This document shows, one piece after another, positions 1-5,776 of a stretch of DNA of 9,074 bases. Where the stretch lies: positions 1 through 9,074 of the forward strand of contig JAZKZE010000154.1 in NCBI GenBank assembly GCA_045612485.1, given 5' to 3'. The notes under the pieces are model-generated. The model saw only the letters and a program-made list of their open reading frames with translations, was not told the origin of the DNA and did no database searches. The translations under genes and the position numbers were made by a program. Every line of letters starts with the position of its first letter. The stretch's first letter is position 1. Source of the stretch: RGIG5327 sp045612485 (GTDB taxonomy: Bacteria; Verrucomicrobiota; Lentisphaeria; Victivallales; UBA1829).

Positions 1-164
1 ACAAGACTTTTCAGTAGCCCAATATACAAAACTAACGCCAGAATAATTCCAACGCCAATACGGAATGGCGTTCTGTTGTAGAACGGCACGAATGACAGAG
101 CTGTGCCGGTTGCAACTATAATAAGAACAGCAAGTGAAAGCAGTATTTTTTTGAGAATGTTCAT
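1..164 (-). CDS. small membrane protein, third gene of the polymerase cassette (partial, C-terminus outside window)
   Basis: The reading frame starts at an ATG at 164-162, whose last bases form the TGA stop of the polymerase gene (ATGA overlap), and stays open for 54 codons to the window edge. The N-terminus reads MNILKKILLSLAVLIIVATG: a short positive stretch (two lysines) followed by a long run of Leu, Ile, Val and Ala, typical of an N-terminal membrane anchor or uncleaved signal. A loop with polar and aromatic residues (FVPFYNRTPF) follows, then a second hydrophobic run (IGVGIILALVLYIGLL). I infer at least two transmembrane helices with both ends probably cytoplasmic. The family is not recognised. 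The four-base overlap implies translational coupling to the polymerase, so it is probably made together with it. No separate Shine-Dalgarno sequence is obvious. An unrelated protein that merely shares the operon is equally possible. Confidence 0.6.
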   Translation of the reverse strand, partial: MNILKKILLSLAVLIIVATGTALSFVPFYNRTPFRIGVGIILALVLYIGLLKSL

Positions 165-1663
165 GCTTTATGCCCTCCGACCTGCTGATTGCGATCCTTG
201 GCGGTCGCGCCTTCCTGTAAACTCATTGCTTTGAGAACCGCATTCTTCCCGAACTGCTTTTTAATGCGTAACAAGGCATCCTGCAACCGGCGCTCCTTGG
301 CAAGTTCGGCTTCTTCGGCCGCTTTCTGCTTTGCCAAGGCTTCGTGATCGACAAAGAGATCTGGCTGTTCCTGGACTTCCGCAGGAACATCGTTTTCATT
401 GAGAATGTGGTTCGCACCGATAGTGATTTTGCGGACCAGCAAGTTGGGATCTGTTACCCGATCGAAAAGCTGCATCATATGGTCGATGAAGATTTTTGCC
501 GAGGAGGTGTGCCGGGGCAAATTGATAGAACCGTGTGCATCTTTCGGAGCTTGTCTGCCGTAAGAGTCTGTCTTTATCGGTCCTGTGTATCTCGCTCTGC
601 GTTCCGGATCAGTCAGATTCTCCACATCATAGGCAATATTCAGCACAAGCTGATCCGTTACCAAGCGTTTCTCCACAAGATCCAACGCAAGGATATCGGT
701 CATTTCTCGAACAACAAGGCGAGCCTTGTCGTGTTCATACGGATCTTGCAGCACTTGCCCGGAGCTGATACTGTTATTCTCCGGACGATAAGATTTGATG
801 TCTGCGATTGTACACGGTTCCCACCCCCAAGCGTGATCAATGAGCAACTCGGCATTTATACCAAACATCCGGTAAAGCAGATCTTCATTTTTGACCGACA
901 TCCGGGCAACGTCGCCCATGGTGTACATCCCGGCTGCTTCCAGTTTACTGGCGTATCCTTTGCCGACTCGCCAGAAGTCGGTCAGAGGACGATGAGACCA
1001 CATCTTTTCCCGATAGGTGAGTTCTGTGAGTTCTGCAATACGAACGCCGTCCTTATCGGCTTGAATGTGTTTCGCTTCGATATCCATAGCAATTTTGCAG
1101 AGATACATATTGCTGCCAATTCCGGCTGTGGCAGTAATACCGGTGGTTCGAAGCACATCTTGGATGAGCTTCATTGCAAAATCATGCGCCGTGAGCTTGT
1201 AGAGCTTCAGATAACTGGTCACATCTATGAAGACCTCATCGATTGAGTAAACATGGATATCGTCCGGAGACACATATTTGAGGTACACGGAATAAATTTT
1301 TGCACTTACCTCCATATACCGCACCATCCGGGGAACAGCAACCACATAGTCCAATTCCAACGACGGGTTCGCTTGGAGTTCGGGGGCACTGAAAGACTTG
1401 CCCGAAAATTGCATTTTGGGGGCTTTCTGGCGGCGGTTAGCGTTGACCGCCCGTACTCGTTGGATGACCTCAAACAACCGCGCCCTGCCGGGGATTCCGT
1501 GGGCTTTCAGCGAAGGCGAAACAGCAAGGCAGATTGTCTTCTCCGTCCGGCTCTCATCAGCAACAACCAAGTTGGTGGTCATGGGATCAAGCTGGCGATC
1601 CATGCACTCTACGGATGCATAAAAAGACTTCAAGTCAATAGCAATGTAAGTACGATCTGTCAT
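161..1663 (-). CDS. Y-family translesion DNA polymerase (UmuC/DinB, ImpB/MucB/SamB type)
   Basis: A 500-residue error-prone DNA polymerase that would copy past damaged bases. I chose ATG 1663 because AAGGAAG lies just upstream (AAGGAAGATCAGCAATG) and the conserved fold begins at once; an upstream in-frame start would add 13 residues inside the preceding gene. Visible motifs: the first catalytic acid in YIAIDLKSFYASVE (D10, with Y15 at the steric-gate position), the second acidic pair in YSIDEVFIDV (D142, E143), a helix-hairpin-helix-like stretch (DFWRVGKGYASKLEAAGM, about 230-247), and a little-finger domain from about 300 to 420. Near residues 433-438 the sequence QPDLF matches a beta-clamp binding motif. 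The tail is charged and helical and ends NQQVGGHKA. Length fits UmuC-like members rather than the shorter Pol IV. All catalytic residues are present, so it should be active. It overlaps both neighbours by ATGA. SOS-type induction is inference from family; no canonical LexA box was recognised. Confidence 0.95.
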   Translation of the reverse strand: MTDRTYIAIDLKSFYASVECMDRQLDPMTTNLVVADESRTEKTICLAVSPSLKAHGIPGRARLFEVIQRVRAVNANRRQKAPKMQFSGKSFSAPELQANPSLELDYVVAVPRMVRYMEVSAKIYSVYLKYVSPDDIHVYSIDEVFIDVTSYLKLYKLTAHDFAMKLIQDVLRTTGITATAGIGSNMYLCKIAMDIEAKHIQADKDGVRIAELTELTYREKMWSHRPLTDFWRVGKGYASKLEAAGMYTMGDVARMSVKNEDLLYRMFGINAELLIDHAWGWEPCTIADIKSYRPENNSISSGQVLQDPYEHDKARLVVREMTDILALDLVEKRLVTDQLVLNIAYDVENLTDPERRARYTGPIKTDSYGRQAPKDAHGSINLPRHTSSAKIFIDHMMQLFDRVTDPNLLVRKITIGANHILNENDVPAEVQEQPDLFVDHEALAKQKAAEEAELAKERRLQDALLRIKKQFGKNAVLKAMSLQEGATAKDRNQQVGGHKA

Positions 1664-1854
1664 TGCTGATCTTCCTTGATTCCCATTTTTTCGATAAGAC
1701 AATTCAGGCTTTTATCGTGTTGTGCTTGACTGATTGCGCCGGTGGAAAGGAAAGTATCGAGCAGGTCTTTCTGACGGCGAAAAAGCTCCAGCTTCTTTTC
1801 AGCCGGGGATAAAGATTGCCAATTGTCAGAATTTGAATTTTTGATACTGTTCAT
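1660..1854 (-). CDS. small helical protein encoded directly upstream of the Y-family polymerase
   Basis: A 64-aa hydrophilic protein beginning MNSIKNSNSDNWQSLSPAEK and continuing with KKLELFRRQKDLLDTFLSTGAISQAQHDKSLNCLIEKMG (split here only as quoted words: AEKKLELFRRQ, LLDTFLSTGAIS, HDKSLNCL). It is almost entirely alpha-helical, with no Cys pair and no membrane segment. Its TGA stop overlaps the polymerase ATG (ATGA), so translation is probably coupled. From memory, similar short ORFs with an LFRRQ...LLDTFL...GAIS pattern often sit just before polymerases of this type in mobile elements, so it may be an accessory or regulatory partner, but the function is unknown. Start choice: ATG 1854, with a weak AGG about 11 bases upstream. 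A GTG at 1878 would add eight residues but would lie only a few bases after the predicted transcription start, so I prefer the ATG. Confidence 0.75.
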   Translation of the reverse strand: MNSIKNSNSDNWQSLSPAEKKLELFRRQKDLLDTFLSTGAISQAQHDKSLNCLIEKMGIKEDQQ

Positions 1855-1888
1855 TTTTGCTTTTACCTGTTGAAACACCTTCCACTGT

Positions 1889-1917
1889 AATATAACCTTT
1901 CACCGGTGATTTTTCAA
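1889..1917 (-). promoter_or_regulatory. sigma70-type promoter of the polymerase cassette
   Basis: Read on the minus strand, TTGAAA (1917-1912) and TATATT (1894-1889) are separated by exactly 17 bases. Each box differs from the consensus (TTGACA, TATAAT) at only one or two positions. Transcription would start near 1882, about 28 bases before the ATG of the small first gene. This is the best promoter in the window. It is expected to serve all three minus-strand genes, which are joined by ATGA overlaps. Confidence 0.7.
1900..1909. promoter_or_regulatory. palindromic operator candidate within the promoter spacer
   Basis: TCACCGGTGA is a perfect 10-base palindrome lying between the -35 and -10 boxes of the minus-strand promoter, where a bound dimeric repressor would block RNA polymerase. 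It also overlaps a weak plus-strand -35-like element (TTCACC, 1899-1904) placed 18 bases before TAATAT (1923-1928), so one protein could in principle control both directions. It does not match the E. coli (CTGT-N8-ACAG) or Bacillus (CGAAC-N4-GTTCG) LexA boxes. The cognate regulator is unknown; the HTH proteins of this window are candidates. Confidence 0.4.
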
Positions 1918-1959
1918 TAAAGTAATATAAAAAGAAAAATTTATTTTCTCTTTACCTTC

Positions 1960-2478
1960 TATTGGGAACAGCGTGAGTTTGAAAAAGCATTTTCCTTACT
2001 GCAAAATAACACTCTGTCCAGATCCGAATTGTCCGACTCCACAGGCATAGCCGCCAACATTCATTATGGAGATGTACTCATAAAATTCGGTGAATATTTG
2101 GACATGATGCAAGAGACTTTCCCTTGGATCAAAAAACAGACTGATGCTGATAAATTCAGGATGTCTTTTTTGCAGGATGGAGACATTGTCTTTGCAGACA
2201 CAGCAGAAGATGAAACAGCCGGAAAGTGCTGTGAAATAAGGAATTGCAGAGGTATGGTGGTAATATCAGGTCTTCACACGATCCCATGTCGTCCGGAACG
2301 CAGATTTGCACCTGGATACTTGGGATATTACCTGAATTCAACAGCATTTCACGAACAACTTATCCCATTGATGCAGGGAACAAAAGTTGTATCTATATCG
2401 AAGACCGCATTGAAGAGTACCACTATTCAATACCCGTCAGATGACAAAGAGCAGCAGAAAATCGGGCAGTTTTTTAGT
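1960..2478 (+). pseudogene. solitary target-recognition domain of a type I restriction specificity subunit (hsdS remnant)
   Basis: The translation contains hallmarks of one HsdS target-recognition domain: it begins YWEQREFEKAFSLLQNNTLS, continues with NIHYGDVLIKFGEYLD, DGDIVFADTAEDETAGK, VVISGLHTIPCRP, GYLGYYLNSTAFHEQLIP and LMQGTKVVSISKTALKS, and ends EQQKIGQFFS, where the central conserved helix would begin. HsdS proteins normally carry two such domains and two conserved helices and are about 400 residues long; this has one domain of about 170 residues. The frame is open from 1921, well before the TTG at 2029, and the homologous part starts near 1960, so TTG would remove conserved residues. 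No ATG or GTG start with a ribosome-binding site is present. No hsdM or hsdR is in the window. At its end the frame runs without a stop into the HTH gene that starts at 2500. I read it as a truncated, inserted fragment; a translated fusion or decoy protein is less likely. Confidence 0.7.
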
Positions 2479-2499
2479 TGCATATATAAGGATTACGGA

Positions 2500-2724
2500 A
2501 TGGAACGGAGACAAAATGGCGGACGCCAGCGCTACATCGTGCAGCAGTTCGTGAAGAATATTGCCGATGATACGGAACGACTGGTGTGTTTTATGTATAT
2601 GCGGAATGCTTCTGACCAGGAGATCCGCAAACAGCTGAACATCACACAGGAACGGCTGGAAGCAATCAAACTCAAGCTGGCAATTGACATGAAAAATGCC
2701 GGAATCAGGATAAAGGAGGGCTGA
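2500..2724 (+). CDS. small HTH protein resembling sigma factor region 4
   Basis: A 74-residue basic protein. ATG 2500 is preceded by AAGGA with a seven-base spacer, and this point coincides with the loss of HsdS similarity upstream, so it is taken as the true start. Residues 1-20 are basic (MERRQNGGRQRYIVQQFVKN). Residues about 22-66 (DDTERLVCFMYMRNASDQEI followed by RKQLNITQERLEAIKLKLA) have the pattern of a sigma70 region 4-like helix-turn-helix: a helix, then SDQEIRKQLNIT as helix-turn and QERLEAIKLKL as recognition helix. It lacks region 2, so it is not a complete sigma factor; a transcriptional regulator of the downstream operon is the likely role. Its stop lies four bases before the helicase ATG, making it the first gene of the operon. 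The frame is continuous with the upstream hsdS fragment. Confidence 0.75.
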   Translation: MERRQNGGRQRYIVQQFVKNIADDTERLVCFMYMRNASDQEIRKQLNITQERLEAIKLKLAIDMKNAGIRIKEG

Positions 2725-2728
2725 ACCG

Positions 2729-4498
2729 ATGGAGCTTCGACCCTACCAAGCCGAAGCGGTCGAGGCTGTTTACAACCATTTGCGAACCAAAGACAACAAT
2801 CCCTGTATCGTTTTGCCGACAGGTACGGGAAAGTCGGTTGTCATCGCAAAGATCGTTTCGGATGCTGTCTCTCAATGGGGCGGCAGAGCCTTGATTCTGG
2901 CGCATGTCAAAGAATTATTGGAGCAGAACGCCGGAAAAGTTAAGGCATTATGCCCGGAAATACCTATCGGCATCTTTTCTGCAGGGCTGAAAAGCCGAGA
3001 TACGGACAAGCCTGTCATCGTTGCCGGTATCCAAAGTGTGTATGAGAAAGCGTGTGATCTCGAAGCATTTGACCTGATCATCGTGGATGAAGCACACCTT
3101 ATCGCTCCTGACGGTGACGGGATGTACAGGACATTTCTCAAAGATATGAAGGTCATCAACCCCAAAGTCAGGGTAATCGGACTCACAGCAACGCCGTTCA
3201 GACTGAAAGGCGGACTGATCTGTCAGCCGGATAACATCTTAAATGAAGTGTGCTACGAAGCCGGACTCAAAGAGATGATCGCTCAAGGGTATCTGTCACC
3301 ATTGATCTCACGTTCCGGCAGATCGGAAGCAAAACTGGATGATTTACACATCCGTGGCGGTGAATTCATCAACGCAGAGGTAGAAGCGGCGATGGACAAG
3401 GACGACCTCGTAACTTCTGCCTGCCGGGAAATCGTGGATCTCACCCGTGAACGGAAATCAGTTCTGATTTTTTGCACATCGGTGGACCACTGCAGGCACG
3501 TGGCAGAAAAAATAACTGCCTTTTCCGGCAAAGAGTGTGCAATTGTGACCGGCGACACCAGTCCCGGTGAACGGGCAGAGATCCTTACACGGTTCAAGGG
3601 AGAATTTGTTCCGGCAGACCTCTTTGGTACACCGAAACCGCAGTTAAAGTTTCTGGCGAATGTGAACGTCCTCACCACCGGCTTTGATGCCCCCAATACG
3701 GACTGCGTTGTCTTGTTGAGACCTACAAACTCCGCAGGACTGCTCATTCAGATGATCGGCAGAGGCACACGATTATCGCCCCATACCGGCAAGACCGACT
3801 GTCTGGTGCTGGACTATGGCGGCAATATTCTGCGTCACGGTCCGGTGGATATGATCCGCGTCAAAGAACCCGGTGCTGGCAAAGGCGGTGATGCCCCGGC
3901 GAAAAAGTGTCCGCAGTGTTTGGCACTCATTCATGCCGGATACGCCGCTTGCCCGGAATGTAACTATGTGTTTCCGGTCAATGAGAATAACGATAAGATG
4001 ACTCACACTGCCTCCAACGCAGGAGTGATTTCAGGTCAGGTTACCCGAACCGATTACGATGTGCATGGCGTTTACTACTGCACCCACGAAAAGCGGTACG
4101 CGGAACCCGGAACGCCCCGGACAATGCGGATCGATTACTGCGTGGGATTCAACGAGTATAAATCGGAATGGGTATGCCCCGAACACACCGGATACGCCCG
4201 GAACAAGTTTGAAAAGTGGTGGAGCGAGCGTGCCGCTTTCGGCACACCAGTTCCATCCACGGCAAAAGAAGCTGTCGCTCTGGCAAATCAGGGCTTACTG
4301 GCAGAACCCACACAAATAACAGTCAAAACAGTAGCGGGCGAGAAGTTTGAACGAATCGTCAAGTGGCAGCTCAAAGACCGCCCCGTCATGCGGGAACCGG
4401 GCGATGACTCCGATGAAATCGGCGAATATCACTCAAACAGCCCCGGAGACTTGGGGGTATCTCAAGAGCCGGATTGGGACGATGAAGTCCCATTTTAA
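2729..4498 (+). CDS. DEAH-box superfamily 2 helicase with C-terminal zinc ribbon
   Basis: A 589-residue ATP-dependent nucleic acid translocase of superfamily 2 (SSL2/XPB-like, common in phages). A very strong ribosome site (AAAGGAGGG) lies nine bases before the ATG. Motifs in order: Q-like RPYQ (4-7), Walker A PTGTGKS (30-36), DEAH box (120-123), TATP motif III (153-156), motif V TTGFDAPNTD (316-325) and motif VI QMIGRGTR (341-348). After the second RecA lobe comes a four-cysteine zinc ribbon, KKCPQC...ACPECNYVF (C394, C397, C408, C411). The last 160 residues form an extra domain with further Cys and His (VYYCTHEKRY, YCVGFNEY, WVCPEHTGYARNKFEKWW) and an acidic tail ending DDEVPF. All ATPase motifs look intact. 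The position in a replication operon ahead of the primase suggests origin unwinding or fork restart. It is not a restriction HsdR: the nuclease and extra domains are absent. Confidence 0.95.
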   Translation: MELRPYQAEAVEAVYNHLRTKDNNPCIVLPTGTGKSVVIAKIVSDAVSQWGGRALILAHVKELLEQNAGKVKALCPEIPIGIFSAGLKSRDTDKPVIVAGIQSVYEKACDLEAFDLIIVDEAHLIAPDGDGMYRTFLKDMKVINPKVRVIGLTATPFRLKGGLICQPDNILNEVCYEAGLKEMIAQGYLSPLISRSGRSEAKLDDLHIRGGEFINAEVEAAMDKDDLVTSACREIVDLTRERKSVLIFCTSVDHCRHVAEKITAFSGKECAIVTGDTSPGERAEILTRFKGEFVPADLFGTPKPQLKFLANVNVLTTGFDAPNTDCVVLLRPTNSAGLLIQMIGRGTRLSPHTGKTDCLVLDYGGNILRHGPVDMIRVKEPGAGKGGDAPAKKCPQCLALIHAGYAACPECNYVFPVNENNDKMTHTASNAGVISGQVTRTDYDVHGVYYCTHEKRYAEPGTPRTMRIDYCVGFNEYKSEWVCPEHTGYARNKFEKWWSERAAFGTPVPSTAKEAVALANQGLLAEPTQITVKTVAGEKFERIVKWQLKDRPVMREPGDDSDEIGEYHSNSPGDLGVSQEPDWDDEVPF

Positions 4499-4572
4499 CA
4501 GATAGCATTCTGTCTGCAATCCCTGTAAAAGCACATTAAAAGTCAAAACAATAATCTTTAGGAGAAATTACT

Positions 4573-4788
4573 ATGGCAAAAGATTGCACTAAACAAATTG
4601 AGCGTTCACGAAAGCGAATCGCAAAATGCTTGAACATTCTGGAACTTGTACACGATGAGCTTGAATTTGTTTTTAAACAGAATCCGATGTGGGACGTGGA
4701 CATCAAATGGCAAATCGAGGAAGCCGCCTGCAAGTTGGGCTTTTCACTGGCATCTCTTTCAAATTGGTATGGGGACGAGGAGGAATAA
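4573..4788 (+). CDS. small acidic-tailed helical protein, function unknown
   Basis: A 71-residue protein with a strong ribosome site (AGGAGAA, 4560-4566) six bases before ATG 4573. It starts MAKDCTKQIERSRKRIAKCL, a basic amphipathic helix, continues with a mixed-charge helix (LELVHDELEFVFKQNPMWDV) and ends in SNWYGDEEE. No signal, membrane segment or known motif was seen; the two cysteines in the first 20 residues do not form a zinc motif. It follows the helicase by 74 bases. That gap starts with a weak six-base hairpin (4499-4516, loop GCATTC) without a T run, so the operon probably reads through. The ribosome site, codon phase and neighbours support a real gene. The role is unknown; a small replication accessory protein is only a guess. 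Confidence 0.7.
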   Translation: MAKDCTKQIERSRKRIAKCLNILELVHDELEFVFKQNPMWDVDIKWQIEEAACKLGFSLASLSNWYGDEEE

Positions 4789-4790
4789 TT

Positions 4791-5090
4791 ATGACAAAAA
4801 TCAACTGGAACATTACCGAGCAGGAACTGAAGCAGGAACTCGTGAGTAGCGATAACCGCTGGCACATCTCCAAGACCCAGAAGGGCGAAGAAGAGAGCAA
4901 ATTCTTTCTGACCAATTACGATTTGCTGCTCACACCCCACGGGAGCGGACCCGATTACAAGGTCTGTTTTGAGACTTTTATCGAAAACTGCGACCAGTTT
5001 ATTGAAAAAATCAAGAAAATCCAGCAGGAGGCGCGGGAGCATCTTTCCATCATGCTGGAAACTGCAAAGGAGCTTACCAATGAAGATTGA
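4791..5090 (+). CDS. hypothetical 99-residue phage-type protein
   Basis: ATG 4791 comes two bases after the previous stop, and its ribosome site AGGAGGAA (4778-4785) is embedded in the last codons (Glu-Glu) of the preceding gene, so the two are closely coupled. The sequence starts MTKINWNITEQELKQELVSS. A central part with alternating hydrophobic residues (ESKFFLTNYDLLLTPHGSG, YKVCFETFIENC) suggests a small beta-containing fold, and the last 40 residues are a long charged helix (DQFIEKIKKIQQEAREHLS and beyond). An in-frame extension upstream lies inside the previous gene and lacks a ribosome site, so it is rejected. The last 11 bases overlap the MazG-like gene. The family is not recognised. 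The N-terminal part could bind a partner or nucleic acid and the C-terminal helix could form a dimer, but this is speculation. Confidence 0.75.
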   Translation: MTKINWNITEQELKQELVSSDNRWHISKTQKGEEESKFFLTNYDLLLTPHGSGPDYKVCFETFIENCDQFIEKIKKIQQEAREHLSIMLETAKELTNED

Positions 5091-5331
5091 AGAAGTTATT
5101 TCTCTTGTCATGACCGAACTCAACCGGGCAGAAGATGCACACCCCGACTGGCCCGAAGATGATGTCAGAGCTGCGGCGATTGTCGCTGAAGAGAGTGGCG
5201 AGCTGGTCAAAGCTGTTCTCGATCACGAAGAAAAGAACACGTCCCGGTATGCAATTATCAACGAAGCCGTACAGACCGCTGCATCGGCAATCCGCTTCCT
5301 GAAAAACTTTGAGGAGAAAAACAATGGCTGA
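5080..5331 (+). CDS. MazG-like all-alpha nucleotide pyrophosphohydrolase
   Basis: An 83-residue protein. ATG 5080 is preceded by AAAGGAG (5066-5072) and lies inside the end of the previous gene (11-base overlap). MazG-type enzymes hydrolyse NTPs or dNTPs to the monophosphate and pyrophosphate, trimming damaged or excess nucleotides; in phages they also dampen alarmone signalling. The hallmark first motif is clear: VAEESGELVKAVLDH, giving EExxE (E37, E38, E41). The second motif, usually ExxD on the following helix, appears as NEAVQTAASAIRFL, with E62 but Gln at 65. Length equals a single minimal MazG domain. It overlaps the Bro-N gene by eight bases. From memory, short phage proteins with the same EAVQTAA pattern exist, so this may be a family variant rather than a dead enzyme; activity and substrate cannot be read from sequence. 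Confidence 0.8.
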   Translation: MKIEEVISLVMTELNRAEDAHPDWPEDDVRAAAIVAEESGELVKAVLDHEEKNTSRYAIINEAVQTAASAIRFLKNFEEKNNG

Positions 5332-5776
5332 ACTGTTTACTTACAAATTCCGTAAGATGCCCGTCCGGATCGTCCGGCTCGACAATGGTAAAAATTACTT
5401 TGTCATCCGGGATATCTGCAACATTCTCGGCTTCAGCAATCCCAACCGTATTCTGGCACAGTACACCGAAGATGTGCCGTTGTATGAGCGCATCAACACT
5501 CCCGGCGGTCTGCAGGTCGTCCGCCTTGTCCCCCGTGAAGATGTGGAACGCATACTTGCACCCAATAACGGTCGCAAGGCTCTGCTTCTGGAACGCTGGC
5601 TCAAACGTGAAATCTTTCCAAAACTGGAAGAGAGCGAGTCGGTTTATTCAGTCCTTGCAGAACATCTTGCCTTCATGCAGGAAATAATGAGCGTTCCCCT
5701 CGAAGAACAGCCCGATGTAATTTTCTGCCTCCCGGATTTGCCTGTTCGTATTGACCGGAGAAAGGTGAAAAAATAA
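5324..5776 (+). CDS. Bro-N domain protein (antirepressor-like)
   Basis: A 150-residue protein. ATG 5324 is preceded by GAGGAG (5311-5316); an earlier in-frame ATG at 5309 has no ribosome site. The N-terminal 100 residues fit the Bro-N fold: MPVRIVRLDNGKNYFVIRDI, then CNILGFSNPNRILAQYT (helix-turn with the conserved GFSNP), a central beta hairpin (NTPGGLQVVRLVPREDVERI), and a closing helix containing ALLLERWLKREIFPKLEES. About 50 more residues (SVYSVLAEHLAFMQEIMSV and onward) end in a basic tail, RIDRRKVKK. Bro-N proteins bind DNA and act as phage antirepressors or regulators. Here no C-terminal KilA-C or ANT domain is present, only this short tail. The stop TAA shares one base with the start of the next gene (TAATG), so translation is coupled to the primase. 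The DNA target is unknown. Confidence 0.85.
   Translation: MAELFTYKFRKMPVRIVRLDNGKNYFVIRDICNILGFSNPNRILAQYTEDVPLYERINTPGGLQVVRLVPREDVERILAPNNGRKALLLERWLKREIFPKLEESESVYSVLAEHLAFMQEIMSVPLEEQPDVIFCLPDLPVRIDRRKVKK

Noticed and set aside
344..1246. A long plus-strand open frame of 300 codons
   Set aside because: It lies wholly antisense to the Y-family polymerase, has no ribosome site and its translation shows no family pattern; it is a shadow frame.
1889..1931. A plus-strand promoter for the helicase operon (TTCACC, 18 bases, TAATAT)
   Set aside because: Both boxes match consensus at only four of six positions; the true plus-strand promoter was not found, so it is mentioned only with the operator.
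2029..2724. A single 231-residue gene starting at TTG 2029 (HsdS domain fused to HTH)
   Set aside because: TTG 2029 has no ribosome site and cuts off conserved HsdS residues that are encoded upstream in the same frame, while ATG 2500 has a good AAGGA site exactly where HsdS similarity stops. The fusion remains possible and is listed as something to test.
3283..3747. A 154-codon minus-strand open frame
   Set aside because: It is antisense to the second lobe of the helicase and has no recognisable features.
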